Counted from the first letter of the stretch, positions 34,447 through 48,600 are shown. The stretch: DNA of 64,000 bases from Litsea cubeba (GCA_012931725.1 CM022948.1:67120423-67184422); one strand, 5' to 3'. Notes: a model not told the origin generated them from the sequence alone. Translations and numbers: made by a program.

Positions 34447-35294
34447 CAAAGCCTTACGAGGATATACTTTTCATTCATTTTATCATCATCATCATCATCA
34501 TCTTAGCCTTACATCAAATTGGGTCATCATCCTAATCTTGTCTTGCTTGTCTTATCAAATTAGGTCAGTTGAAAATTGGTGACAAAACCCCTCCCCCAAC
34601 CAGCCAAACAATGTGATTCGGACCGTCTCAAGCAATGTTAATCATGAAGACCAACAAATCAAGAAGGATCAAGATATCCTTGAGAAAGCAAAAGATGCAT
34701 AAACTAATAAACTAAAACAAAGATCTAAAAAATAAAGAGAACAACTAGCTGCCTTCCCCCTCTGCTTCAAAAGTATTCTACAATGAATTAATAAAGAAAT
34801 CATAACATCTACTATACATGCACAAGTTGATGCTAGAGGCCCAGAAAGTGAAGTCAACCAGAGTCCTACAAGCCATCTAACTCTCCCATATACTTGATAC
34901 AATGTTTTAGAAACATAAGTTTAATAATGGATGCTTTCCTGTTCTATTATACAAATTTTGAGCCTTTCGAGAACGAGCTTATTGTCATCTTGCAGAAAAT
35001 GCAGATCACAGTGTCTCCCACCTCGCTCGAGCAGGCAAAAGAATAGATCTTCATTGACTAGAAATGGCATCTACAAAAGAACTGGAACTGGAACTGAAAT
35101 CCAATTCTGAAATATGAGCCGAAAACCAACATTATACAGTAACCTGCACAAATGATGATAAATATAAAACACCATCAAATGAAAATAAATGGCACCTTAA
35201 TACCTTACACTGCTTACTGGAGTCATGCAAATACACACACAATGAGAGAAGCATTTTGGTAATGAACTGTTTGCTCAAACAATTTAGTAAACTT
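34447..35294. other. Intergenic, with short (TCA)n
   Basis: An ATC/TCA microsatellite lies at about 34482-34503. The remainder is AT-rich with no gene. Confidence 0.5.
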
Positions 35295-35398
35295 CACACC
35301 TCCATCATTGGATATTTCCAACAGAAGAGAAGATCACACTCCTACTCACACCTCCATCATTGGATATTTCCAACAGAAGAGAAGATCACACTCCTGTA
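35295..35398. repeat. 52-bp tandem duplication
   Basis: CACACCTCCATCATTGGATA begins at 35295 and 35347; the two copies are essentially identical. Confidence 0.88.
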
Positions 35399-35407
35399 CC
35401 CCCCACC

Positions 35408-35409
<2 letters not shown>

Positions 35410-35440
<31 letters not shown>
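35410..35440. repeat. (CA)n microsatellite
   Basis: About 15 CA units directly after the tandem duplication. Confidence 0.9.
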
Positions 35441-35444
<4 letters not shown>

Positions 35445-37019
35445 CACTGCCGCCTCCACTCCTCCACAATCCTCAAATCTCACCCTGCTCAATACTGTAA
35501 ACAGACATCCTCATCCTTGGAAGGCATCCCTCATCATGGCCTGGAGCATCTGAGGGAGCTGTTCTTCCAGTTAGGATGAGGCCGTCAGCCAATTAACAGG
35601 CAGGTAAAATGGCAGTTTAAAGCTTTGAAAAAGATGGAATCTGGATTGGGCCTTGGATTTGGCGATTCTTTGGGTACTAAAGAGGGGAACAGGTTTGGAG
35701 AGGATTCCATTCACAGATGGTTCATATGCAAAAGCTCATTGTATTTGGGTTTAAGGTCTTGGCTGATCAGGCACATATGGTAAAAATATGAGCTTGGGAA
35801 ATGATTTGACTAGTGCAGGCCTTCAAGAAATCGCTGTGAACTGGTTTTGGACACAGGAGTGGATGCTTTACAGGTTCTGAAGTGGATGATGAAGCAGAAG
35901 GTAATAAAATCATCAAAATGAAGAGGTGAAATTGGATCTAATGTGGCATTACCATCAAAGAACTGCAATTGAAATCTTCTATGCCTGATGAAACAAAGAG
36001 TATACCATTACAGGTTCTTGCCTCAACTTTTCACACTGATGCAGGACAGAACCATGGGGACCAACTCGACCAGCCTTCCAGCCATTTATATATGGTTTTG
36101 TTTATTTTATTAATTGAGCTGTTAGTAGGGTATACAAGTCTTTGTTGTATTAATTGAGTAATGCATGTATAATACGTAGGCTTTATTTGTGTTTAATCCT
36201 GGCCATCAATATGTTTAGATGGTCTATATTAGTTTTATGGTTTGGTCAGTCTTTTTCCTATACAAAGATGTAAAGCATCTTGGCTTAGACAATGGTTGAG
36301 AATAATGAAATTGAGTTTTGAGTGCTATTGGGATCTTCCCGAAGTTCTCTTCAAGTTCTCTCAGAGATTTCTTTGCCTCTTAAATTGGAGTTTGGCGTGA
36401 GGCCAATATTTCCCCCCACTTCCAACTTCCACCCTTGCCCACCTGAAATCTCGCCTCTGGTCCGCTTTATTTGTTATAAGAGCCAAAGGTCAATCCAACC
36501 CTGGATTTGATAATCGGCGCTCCATCATCCCTGCTGAACCATCATTCATCATCACCAAATCCACATTCGTAAGTCCCAACAATCATCCACCAGTGACCGA
36601 TCATCCTGGCCTTAGATCTCCACTACCGCACCATCAAAACCTCATGGCTGACCCCTCCATCTCATAGATCCGGTTTGCCGAATCTTTTCCCAAACCACCA
36701 CTGTCGATCCAATCGAGAACCTAAACAGAAACCCCAGATCCAGAACACAGTCGATCCACTCAAAATCCCAAAACCCGAACCCCTGTTGGATCCATCCGCT
36801 GCACATCACCATCACAAGCCCCATCGGATCCATGTCTCCCCATCAATTCCATCAGACCTTGAATCCTCTAAACCCTAATCAATAATTAACAAAACCCACA
36901 TCCCTCAATCGATTCCCAACGACCAACCCCCAAAATCCACAAATTCCCAGGTTTCCCAAACCCCTAAACCTATATTTCCCTAAAAATCAATCTAAAAACT
37001 CCGAAGTCCCCTATTCACT

Positions 37020-37383
37020 TCATGCTCCACCAAACCCCTCAATCCCTTAGTCCCAAATCCAAAACCCCATCGCCAAACCCCTATCATACCAAAACATCAT
37101 CAAATACACAATCCCCAAAAAAATCCAAACCCACCCCATTCCAATTAGATCCCAGAAAACCCAAGTCTTTCAAATCCCCTCACTGATGTGAGTCCGTGAC
37201 CCCAGAAAGCCCAAACCCCTCGATCCCTCAGTTCCAAATCCAAAATCCAATCGCCGAACCCCAATCATACCAGAACCTTATCAAATACACAATCCCCAAA
37301 CAAATCCAAACCCACCCCATTCCAATGAGACCCCATAAAACCCTAAATCTTTCAAATCTGCTCACTGCTGTGAGTCCGTGACC
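37020..37383. repeat. 182-bp tandem duplication, C-rich
   Basis: Two diverged copies of a unit ending TGTGAGTCCGTGACC (37187 and 37369) and containing AATACACAATCCCCAAA and AATCCAAACCCACCCCATTC-type blocks. Confidence 0.8.
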
Positions 37384-38204
37384 CATCTTTGATCCCTAAC
37401 ATCTTCGATCCAGTTTTTCCAAAATCCCTTCAACCCACCGTCCATGCTACACCCCAACTTCTTCAAAGCCCCCCCAAATCCCAGGAAGAAAAAAAAAAAA
37501 AAAAAAAGGAAAGGAAAGGAAAGCACAGAGAGAGGAAGAGAAGTGGGAAAAAAAAAAGGAGAAAGAAAGAAAGAAGCAAGAAGGGAAAAAGGAGTGAAGA
37601 GAACAGTGTACCTGTTTGTTGTAGCCACGCCTCGACATCGCCATCGCCATCGTCAACTTCTCTGCAACTCCATTCGACCCAAGTCACAGTAGCAGTGCCT
37701 CACCTCGTCCCTTACCATCTCCACTACCAACTAAAATACATCACAGTCCCAGCAGAAGCATCCGAGCCTCTCTCTCTCTCTGCAGTTCAAAACTGAAAGG
37801 TAAGCTTTTCAACCCTTTCTCTCTCAGTCCAGGCACAGTGAACAAGACAGGAAGAAAGAGTTTCTTCGCACATGTCCCGCTACAGAGGTGAATCAAGTGT
37901 CTGGGCCTAGTCTCACGTTTGATCCAAACTCGGCCCGATATCAGTCTGACAAGAAGTCAGGCCGAGCAGAAATCAACCTGATACAGAGTGTCAAACAGCA
38001 GTCATAGACTTCGCTGCTGCCATCACTTGGTATCATTGGTCAACGGCAGTTTGATCAAGTTGGATGATCCAGGTTACTTTTGCTCCATGTTTTTAAAAGG
38101 AGTTCAAATTTATTTTCCTCACATCCCCGTCAATATGAAATTGCAAGATTTTGCCCTGCAACTCTCTAAATTCGATGATCAACTTCAAAGATATCAATAT
38201 GGAA

Positions 38205-38480
38205 TTAAATGTGGAATATGGTCTTATCAAAATGATGACTACTTGAGCAGTATCTTAAATTGAGACAAGGAAAATTGTCCGTTGATGAATATGCCGACGA
38301 ATTTGATACCCGTTGATGAATATGCTGACGAATTTGATAGGTTGCATATTTTATGTCAATTGGGCTAGACACATGATTTCAATCACCTTCTCAAAGATTC
38401 ACGACCGAGTATATCAAAAAATAGGAAGGATAGTGAGACCATGCATGATGCGTTTTGGAATGAAATTCATGTCGAGTGCT
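38205..38480 (+). pseudogene. Retrotransposon gag fragment
   Basis: A frame beginning near 38242 reads YLKLRQGKLSVDEYADEFD, the conserved block of plant retrotransposon gag (R-Q-x-K-S-V-x-x-Y-x-x-E-F). A 31-bp tandem duplication (38281-38311 and 38312-38342) shifts the frame inside this motif. It then continues FDRLHILCQLG and a weaker gag-like tail with stops. The copy is dead. Confidence 0.6.
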
Positions 38481-38950
38481 TGCTAATACGTCATCACCTG
38501 TGGAAAGCAAGTTGCAAGAAGAAAAGTCTCCAAAAATAATAAAATTCAATGTTGTGGAACCAATTGTGGAGAAGGTCAAGACTGATATTGATTAACAAAA
38601 ACAAGAAACAACTGATTCCACAATCAATTTGGATGAAGTGAAAGGCAAAACTTCCCCAAAGGATTCCACTTCAGATGAATTGGAAGAAAAGGAGACTGGT
38701 ATTTGCAAATCGAGTAATTGACTTGAGAAATAGTTATTAAAGTTGTTGCAGAAATGGGTTATCAACATTCAAGACATGCCATGGTGGTTTGTCCCCATGC
38801 AGCTGAAAGGAGGTGGAAGATGATGAAAGATAAAATGACAGACAGATTGGAAGGTTAGGCTCAGAAACTGCTAAAGCCAAGTTGTTTTTTACTTGGAAAA
38901 GCTCATCTCATCTATGCCATTGGAATCAGATGAATCCAACGATGGAGGTG

Positions 38951-39606
38951 TAAGTTCACTAAATGGTTGGAGAAAACACTTAAAACACTGAATATTTCTC
39001 CCTCTATATATATATATACACACACACACACTCTAAATATTTACTCTCTCTCTATATATATATATCTATATCTATCTAGAGAGAGAATATGTAGAGAGAT
39101 TATATGGTGAGATGAGCATGATTGCTCATTTGGCTGGAACTGAAGGGGAGTTGTGATATTTGGAGGAGAGTACATGGTTAGAAGGTGAAGACGCGAAGTC
39201 TCAGCCCATCCAACACATTAGCCCCTTCACCTCAGCCATTGTACTTTCACAATGGCTGAGTTGAAGATGGCCCTAGTTCCCCTATCTATCACATGGATAG
39301 AACATGGCCCAACCCTAGCCCACAATGAGATCTCTCCATTCCCCCAGCCTACATGATTTTCACCATTGCAGAAGGTCATTCTCTTCACCACACCATTGCA
39401 GAAGAAGATCATTTTCACACACACAAGATCATTTTCACACACACACACACCAACGCCCACACGCACACGCACATGTTCTAAATTAGAAAATAATCAGTCT
39501 GTGAAGTGATTTCCTTTCAAGTATGAACTGGCAATTAAAGAAAAACAGAACAGAATTAACTTCCAAGAAAAATAAATAACCTTACCTCTCCCAATAAAAA
39601 AGGAGA
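38951..39606. repeat. Microsatellite-rich spacer downstream of the formin
   Basis: (TA)n, (CA)n and (CT)n tracts at 39000-39085 and a second CA-rich tract at 39415-39475. No gene. The formin 3' UTR should lie in 39607 and below. Confidence 0.7.
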
Positions 39607-42600
39607 TTAGCTCTCGTCATCAGAACTGGAACTATCTATCCGTCGGTCTTTAATTGCTGGAAAAAGTAGCTGCCGGGGATCTGGAGTGGGTGGCACTGTT
39701 GTAGCTTCCCTGATCCTTGGTGCCTTGGGTGCCTTCCTCGAGGCTTCTCTCACCTCTTTACATGCCTTGTCTAACATCCCCAGGAAATCCCGCACAGTGA
39801 TGAACAAGCGCAAACCCTCATCTTTCGATGTGTTCCCATGGAAATAATCAGTTGTGTTCTTCACCAAAGTCCGTATTCTCTTTTCTTCCCCAAGTAGCCA
39901 GGTAATATCAATATCTGCATGCTCTACAAAGCTTTTAAGCATTTGGTGGAATCCATTTTCCTTGTCCACACTACGCATCTCTGAGTTCAGAAACTCCTTA
40001 ATCTTCTTCAAACCATGTCCAAGGTTTGTGACAGCACCTGTTAAGGCATCTGCATCCAAGACCGCTGCCTTCTTGACATTTTCGAGCTCTCCATCCAAGG
40101 CAGCAACTGCCTGAAGGCCAAGGTTACAGTAGTGGTCACCCGTTTCCTGCGGAGAACTGGAAGCCACCAAATCATCTGAATTCACGCTAGAGATGCTCCC
40201 ACTCTCTCTTGGAGCACGTGCAGCGCGTACGCCTTCTGAGCGGATTATCTCTTGGACAACGAAGTGCAGGAGAGTTGTCTTGCCATCAGTTCCTTTGACG
40301 TCTGCTAGTTTCAGCAATGTGTCGAGCTTGAATGCTTGTGCGCCCCCACGGAAGGTGCCATCATTCATGCGGTTGCCAGTTTTGAGAACAGCTTCTAAGA
40401 GTTTCAGGAACAGTCTACTGCTTCTGAGTTCTTTGCAAGCTACCTGTAAATTAGGAGATGAAGAGGTATCTCAGTTTACCTGTATAAAAATGTGAAATCA
40501 CTAACCAGCAATGATATGTGTGATCACGGCCATGGGTGAGCGAGGAAGGAAAATACCTATATACATACATACACAGACATTCAAGCTAAAGGCTAGGTGC
40601 ATGTAGGAGAGTAAGATGACATTTTGTGGAACCCACGAACTAAAGCGTGGTTGCGTGTAGGAGAGCATGTGGATGAGGGTGGATGAAGTTTTACCCTATC
40701 CAATAGGTTGGCTTGGATTTGGGGCCATGGAAATCTTAACCTTTGAAAAGATAGAAATTCTAAAAGATGAAATCAAATTCCAACTCTGGGTGAATGGGGG
40801 GGCACTCCACAGAGCCCCTTAATTTTTTGTCTCCTTTACATCTCACCATTCCTCGTTTCTTGCCACTTATCCATGTTGGCCTGAAAGAGCTCATCATACT
40901 TCCAACATCCTTTAATGTTAAAACTGACATGCTTTTCAGTGCCTTTTCCAGATTATGAGAAAAGAAACGTATTGATTTTCTTACTTATACCATTATATTT
41001 TAAGGAAAAAGAAAAATCGGAATGAGTTTAGATGATTGAAGTTGACAATTTGATGTGGAAATGCATCAGCATAGTGTAGAGTGATGGTGCAAATGTCCTT
41101 TTTTGGGGGTAATTTATCTTTTTTAACCTTTTCTTTTCTTAAATTCTTTGTTGCTTCTTGTCTGAATCAAAACAGCTGAAATGCCAAAAGGATCTGTCCT
41201 AATAGCAATCCAACAAAATGAAGTTAATAGTTATGCTTCAACTTATTCAATGTGGAATGTACATAGTGTCAATCTGAAGATACCTATCCTGGAAAATCAA
41301 ACACATGTCAAACAGCAGATGCCAATCTTGGAAGTCAAATGTGTGTTGCTTCAGTTCATAGGATGCGACATGGCTTTGAAAGGTAAATACCAATCAATGG
41401 GATCTGCATTTTTATAGTTCATGCTTCACCAAAACTGCCGAGTGCCAATGCTCCATGTCTTTCCATCTCTCATTCTCTGTGTGTGAGCATGGGCACATGT
41501 GTGCAAGCATCCATGTGTGAGCCTCAATTTGTTGATATGGCTTTGGTTGTGTCAATAGACTCAATACTTAGACTAAAAAAATTGTACTTTTACAATCCTG
41601 TTTCAATACAGTTGCCAAATCTCCACAGCTTTCCAGGCTCTTATGAATGAGTGACTAGTTAGGGATTCCTTTCTTACCAGTATTTTTTCTTTGCTCATAC
41701 AGTTTAGTTGACTATTGATCAGTAGGAATAATACCAGTAAGAGAGAGTATTCCAAATTTCAACATTTTGATTTGTAAAGAGTGCATTCCCCGGTGCAAGC
41801 AGTTCCGTTTGAACACAACTTACAACTTCAGTAAAAGCACATTTTCTTAACTTTAAGGGGAAGAAGGTGCAATATCGACTATGCTTGGTAATAACCAAAA
41901 ACAATCTAGGAGAAAGGCTGAACTTAGTCTAACAAAAAAACCAATAAAGGGGATCTTAATTTGAGACACAGAAAGACTTGCCTCCAAAGTTGCAAAAGAC
42001 TCCTTAATGCTTGCTACTTCCTCTTGGAGAGAGCACATGAAAAGCAATGCATCTATCCGTTTAAAAGCAAATGGAATTTCCACGAAGGTTTTTAGGAACC
42101 GTTCCGCAGGACTAAGTTGGGAAAGCTCGCCGCTATATAACCGAAGCTTACGTTCTTCTTCTGTGGTTGGTGCCATCTTCAAGAGTGTTTGAAGGAGCTC
42201 CAGAGGAAGTTCATTTCCTGATTGTGAGCATTATAAAATTAGGACAAAGTTGGAAACATATATGAATACAATTAACATGTCACAAGCAAATAAAGGATCT
42301 TAATTATAGTTGTCAATTCCATTCCAGTTCCAATCCAGTTTGGCCCTGCAGTGGAATGTTCTAGCATTCCAACCAATTCCGATGTTCCACTCCCAAAAAG
42401 ATGCATGAAAAATGAAAAACTGAAAGGATACCTAAAATTGGAAAAAAAAAAAAAGTAGAATGCTAAAATAATACTAAAAATGCATACTTATATCATTTAA
42501 ATTAAACTACACTCTACAATTGACTATTTCTGGTTTTCACCATGTATGAATGAAAGAAACATGTGGAGTCATCAAAACTACACTCTACCAATTGATAAGA

Positions 42601-45600
42601 ATACAATTCTAATCCTTGACCCAAATCACAATTAAGTCAAGCAATCACAAGGAGAAAAGTACTAGAACTAAATACACAATCTGCCACTTTAATAATCTTA
42701 AATCCTTAAGAGACACTCTCAAACCAATGCACAAGAGGATAATAGTTGCAAAAAATGCAAACATTTATTGAAATCTGGAGAGTAAAAAATCATAGCGTTG
42801 GACGTCCCATACCAGGGCATATATATAGTCCTATAATCGGTCAAGAAGCTAGTAAGAGGAGTAGTTTTATCAGCCTTGATCTCAGCTGGAAGGTAGTAAT
42901 CCCCAATGAATCCTTCACTCCTGTGTGCTCCCTTGGATCCGATTTCTCTTCTCATGGATGAGCATCTTCCCATCACGGCTAGTCGTGGGTGGGAGGTATG
43001 GATGGATGTTCCTGGGCTCGCTGTGGCTCAAATAATCCCTCCTTAAATCTCGACGCTTTATTCTCGTTGGATCTCCACTGCTTTCCTCCTGTTATTGGTG
43101 GTGGATAGGTTTCGTACGTATAGAAACAGTTTTGGAGCAACTGCGCCTCTTCCCCTTATGATATAGTCTCGTGACTGTAATGTCAGGGGTTGGCTCTGCT
43201 CGCCGGTTGTGCTGCGTAAGCCTCTAAATGGCTCCAAGCAAGCGAAGGTTTTCGGGGTGATCACCGCGCGTCCTTCCCATGCTCTATCTCGACCGTGACA
43301 ACGGTGGTGTCTTTTGCTTTTCAAAGGGGCCACCCAGTCGCAGTTGCTAGGGCAGACCTGCTCCCGGCATCCCCGCCGGGATACGGGCTGTTTTCCCGCG
43401 AAAAGTTCTCCAATAACAAAACCCTAAAACTACTTTCTAGTTTCATGTGATCATAATCCTTAGGAACGAAGGGAAGAAATCCAACTTTAAAAAATCCTTA
43501 TTACAACGCATAGAATAAATTTTCTTAAAAGAAAATAAAGAAACAAAATCATTGAAGATTCTTCACTTGGACGTCCTTATCTAGTAGGTTCTTGGTCCCT
43601 TTCTTCCATGTGACTTGCCACTTGTATTTTCCTTTGCAGCCAACTTCCACTAAGAAAGATTCCATTCCTCTTTAACTAAGTCTCTTAACATGATCATGCT
43701 GAGTCTTAAGTCGACTCGGACTCAGCCGAGTTTTAAAACATTGATGATGATTAACAACTCCAATGTAATGGACAGGAGGACAAGGGACTTTTAAACTGAA
43801 TTGAATACATGAGGGTTTTAGCATGTGAAACCAAACTACTTTCAAGTGGGTTGTGAGTTGTGACCTATCTCTCGTGATTATTGATTGAGCAATCAGTCCT
43901 TAAGGGCCTGATTTAGAAGCTGATTTTGCCCTGTAGTGACTCTTCTCTTTATATGGTTAATCTATGATCCTTATACACATTATGAATACGGCAGGAACAC
44001 AGATTTTGCAAGTAAAAAATAAAGTATCGAATATGATACATAATGATATATTGCCTATTTTGAATTATATGGGTATCATAGTGGTCATTGCATGCTTGCT
44101 TTTACCAGGCACGTGACCGTTTTTAATGGATTTACTGCCTAACCCATAGTTGGTTCAACCCATAGGTCACTGGGACTAACACATGATCAGCTAGCCCATT
44201 GTCTTCCCATCCTCTATAAATTCCCTTTTAATCTCTCATTTATACAATTTAATGAAAATTATGCCTTTCCTTCTCATTATTATGAATGCATTGAGAAAGT
44301 ATTTCCCCTTGAATGAAGACTCATTGCATTGCCAACAATAATGATTCAAAGGCCAGGACTCCATGGTGAATGTTTGAAGACTCCATCCATCATTGAGTCC
44401 AATCACAAAGTGTGTCGTCAACCTTACATACTAAGTTAAGGTCCATGGATAATCACCCTTTTTTTTTTCTTTCTTTTTTTTTTTTTGAATAGTGATGTCA
44501 CCCATAACCTTAGGTTAAGCCGTTAAGGATCTATGTAATTAGTAATGTGTTTTTGGCCATTAGTTATTCATTAGGTAGAAAAGTTTACCTTCAAGAACTG
44601 CATCACAGACTTCCTCTATTGTCACGTTCAATGCCCGCAAAAAAATTGATAAATTTTGTGACTTCTTAGGATCAAGAATCTGGACATACTGGCTTGGAGA
44701 ATCATTGGATGCCAACTCGTTTTTGCGATCAGCTTTAATTTTATTGGTAGAGCTGTACCCAAAGAGACTTTCTATCATCTCTTCATTGAACCTACAGATT
44801 CAAAATAAATCAATTTAGTCTATCAAACAGTGACACAGATGAGTACTTATAGGGTACATTCTGTGCAAGGTGCATGTGAGATGGTGGAGACCATCCACTG
44901 TGCACATAAAAGGGAAATGGTGGATAGAAGGTCAGACCAGCCAGTGAGAATCTACCAAGGATGTACTCCTGTGGGAACCACCAAGGATGAAATACAGTTC
45001 AGAGAGAGTGATTAGACAATTGCAGCTTAGCGACCAAAAAATTGATGATAAAATAAAAATGATAAAAAAAAATGGTTGATGTTCCATATTTAGTGCACAA
45101 CAGGGGGAGACGGTAATGATTAAGATCATGCAACTGAACTGGTATTTAATTGCAGTCTATCCATGGCACATCAGGTAGATGATCTTCTTGATCCATCATA
45201 CCCCCTGCAATGTGCCTGGTGAAAGAAGTTGCCACAACCTGAGGGTGGAAAAGTTATCTACTTTATTACATCCCAAGACAGAATTATACACTTACTGGAA
45301 TGATCCTGAACGAATCTGATGCCAGACCATTGAATGATCAGGGTTTGCAAGAACTTTATCCCAAAAGAATGGTTTGAGCTTAGCTTTTGGAGCTTCCATT
45401 TCACCCCTTGTCCCAACATCTTCACTAGAAGTTCCAGGGCGGTTTGGTCCAAGAGGAGAAGAGTGTGATGCTCTTGAAGAATTCAAATTTGATTGTGGTG
45501 GACGAGGAGGAAAAGCACTCTTTGGTGGAGGCGGCGGCGGTGGGGATGGACCAGGCTTAATCCCAGTTGGTACAGGCGGCGGCGGAGGAGGAGGACCAGC

Positions 45601-48600
45601 CCTGGTAGGTCCAGGCTTTATCCCGGTTGATGCAGGTGGTGGAGGCGGCAGCCCAGGAGGGGAAGGACCAGGCCTAATCCCGGTTGGCATGGGCGGTGGA
45701 GCTATAGGCCCAGATGGGGGAGGACCAGCTCTGATAGGAGGCTTCATGGGAGGGGGTGATGGTAAAGGTGGATGGATATTGTTTGATGCAGTAGATGGCT
45801 CTGTCCATAATTTGACTGTTCCCAGAACGGTCCCTGATGATGGATTTTCTTCAGCTACTGATGACTTAGCAATACTAGACTCCTTTGTTGTGTGGCTAAT
45901 TTCGACAGATGGAACCTGCCCATTTTGGCTTGGATTGGTTTTATAAGCTAAAGTTTGAAACTTCTCTTTGTTGATTGGATTTCCTAAACCAAAAGATTTG
46001 GGCGATGAACCTGAAATTCAAGAAATTTAAATGGAAAAAAGGAAAGAAAGAAAGAAAAACGAATTAGTTTCACAGTATCTATGTGTGTTCAGAAATTACA
46101 AAAAAGTGTAAGTGGTTTGAACCTTTTAACAAAATATGTGGTTACCGTTTTCCCCATATAATTACTAAGGATACTCTTCTTCTTTTTCTTTTTTTTCTTT
46201 TTTTTTTTTTTTTTTGCGGCTCTTTATTGATTAATGTTACTGATTTGGTGAGGAAAAGTTAGAATAACAGTTTCCAACCAAATGTGATTTCTGATCTCTG
46301 AGCCACCCCAAACAAAAAGAAGCAAGGGTAACCATCCTAAAATTAATTAAGCCAAAAAGTGCTTCCATACCAATAGAGAAATCACTCATGCTCAAGCTCA
46401 ATAGTGGCCTGTCATCCCTTTGTCCATCTCCATAGCTGTTGTGTCTACAACATTTTTTGTAAAACCAGAAAAGCATTGAGACAAAAAGCAATGTCCCAGC
46501 TGCAGTTGTAACAACGGCTATCAAAACTGCCTTCTTGCTAGCACCACGCTTTGATGGTAGAGTTGGAGCAATGACTGGACCTGAATTTGCACTTGCTGAA
46601 GGTTGCAAACTTGAACCAGGGGTATCTTGAGGAAAAAATGGCCGAATAGTCCCAGTAGGGGCTGGGCCATCTGGAGCCTGAGTACTGGTGGGTGTTGGAC
46701 CAGGAGATGGTGATGCACTGGAAGTGGGTCCTTCAACTGCAGGGGCAGGGGCAGAAGCAGGGGCAGAAGTGGCTAATATGGTTGAAGATGTTTGACCGGA
46801 CAGGTTTCGTCTCGAAGAAGGAAGCCAACCAAGTAGGGATTTCAGATACCTAGTAAACCAATTTCTGGACATGTACGCATCTCCAGAAACATGAAGTTGA
46901 GAATTTTTCTTGCTTAGACAATCCAGAAAGGTGTTTTTCATTTGGAGAGGTAGCACAGTGATAAATTTTTGCATGGTATCTTCTGTCAACGACATTCCTT
47001 TCAGATTCATTCCATTAGAAGCAATAGCCATTTCCTCCGAAAGAAAAATGTCAGATTTTTTTACAGCTTCCTTGCTCTGCATCAATTCCAAAGTGCACAA
47101 AATCCAAAAGTGCTCCACCTGTAGCCATAAAATTTCATGCTGCTTCAGTTATTTGAATACTGAGGATTATCAATATAATGCACTGAGTATAATAACAGTA
47201 ACTATTTGGAATCTGAAGACAGGATAGATTTTTGGTATCCACCGTAGTGTCGACATTCTTTATTCAAGACCAGAGCCTGCATAGAAGATTTGCTTAGTAT
47301 GACAAGTAATTAATCTATTTAAGCAATTATGTTTTCCCTTCAATTGTAAGCTTCCTGATTCCTGAAAACCACCATTGAAAAGCTTCAATGATTTCTTAGT
47401 GGCCCTCAATTCCGTGGCGGTCCACACCCATCATTCCCAAAAGATCAATTTTAAACCACCTTTTTCATCACTACAGCCAATAGCTGCATGGCCCACATTT
47501 TCTCTTGACCTCTTGATGATTAATCTAGCGTAAGTTTCAACTGTCACAAGAGAAGGAAGAACCACCAAACTTTCCAAACCGCTTTCCTTTTATCAGCAAC
47601 ATAGAAGCCTCCCAATTTGGTGGACCCACATTGACATAGGTCAACTAGATGCCTAGAGGGATCCATATATGCTGGGTTTCTAGAATGTGATCATTTCCCA
47701 TCCTTCAGGCCCATTTGCTTCAGGAAATTTCTTACAAGAATTCCGATTGTGGGGATTTCTGGAATTCCTGTGAGGAATTCCTCATTTGAATGTGAAAGAA
47801 CTCTAAAAACATCTTGAAAATTTTTAAACCTTCAAAAGTGAGCATCCAGAATGCTACAGACTCCTTGGACAATTTTGGAATTCTGAGAGTGAGAAGAAAT
47901 CCAGCAAGATATGTAGCTTTTTGACAACTTCAGGCCTTTGCAATGCTCATCCTCCATTTGAGGATTCAACCCACACCAATGCTAAAATCTATTTCTTAAC
48001 TTTTTTGGGTTTTCACTTTTCATTCATCAAAATTCACAAAATTCTTCTCTTGCAAGTTTGAGTGGATGAAAATTATCAAACAGATTCTTGTGAAAGGCTT
48101 GTTAGTATAGTACTCTTGTACTGTTAAGTGTTAACCATTTTCTAATGAAGTTATTATTAAAAAAAAAAAAATGTTATCAAACAGAGCATCCTTAGATTTC
48201 ATGTGAAAACAAGAAGGCAGTGTAGGAATATAGATTCAGGTAAACAGCTGGCATAAAACTCTTGTCATATCTGCAACATGCATTTTGACACTTCATTCCT
48301 AAACTGGTAAACCCATATTTGTGAGCCATACCATTCCTCTATAGAGAACCTTGTTCCTCCTTGAACTTACAACTCCCACCCTGCCTTCACATTTTCACCT
48401 TGCTCTACCAGTTCGATCATATCCCAAACCTTCAAACATAAAATAAAAATAATAAAAATAATAAAAATCTCCCTTCTGTATATATGCACTTTCTTCTCTG
48501 CCAAGAAATGATAATTAACAACTAATAGTATGGTTTCTTTTCCTCTTTTTTTTTCACTATCATGCACCAATGATCACAGTCTACAAATACATTACAAAAA

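Larger units (their letters stand above)
36040..38950 (+). mobile_element. Decayed LTR retrotransposon (LTR, PBS, leader, gag)
   Basis: An LTR-like 3' part (to about 36470, with AATAATGAAATTGAG and TTCTCTTCAAGTTC motifs) is followed by TGTTATAAGAGCCA (36472-36485), matching the tRNA-iMet primer complement at 12 of 14 bases. A C-rich leader of more than 1 kb contains a 182-bp tandem duplication, and a gag fragment lies at 38205-38480. No pol or 3' LTR was recognised. The gag fragment is the best support; the LTR limits are uncertain. Confidence 0.5.

Noticed and set aside
34483..34503. (TCA)n tract as a regulatory element
   Set aside because: An ordinary short microsatellite.
37389..37796. 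Lys/Arg-rich frame of 135 codons
   Set aside because: Encoded by an A/G-rich low-complexity tract, without a domain.
43058..43333. 91-codon Arg-rich frame in formin intron 4
   Set aside because: Lies in the solo-LTR-like block; no similarity recognised.
45374..45946. Gly-rich 190-codon plus-strand frame
   Set aside because: It is the antisense of the proline codons of the formin FH1 exon.
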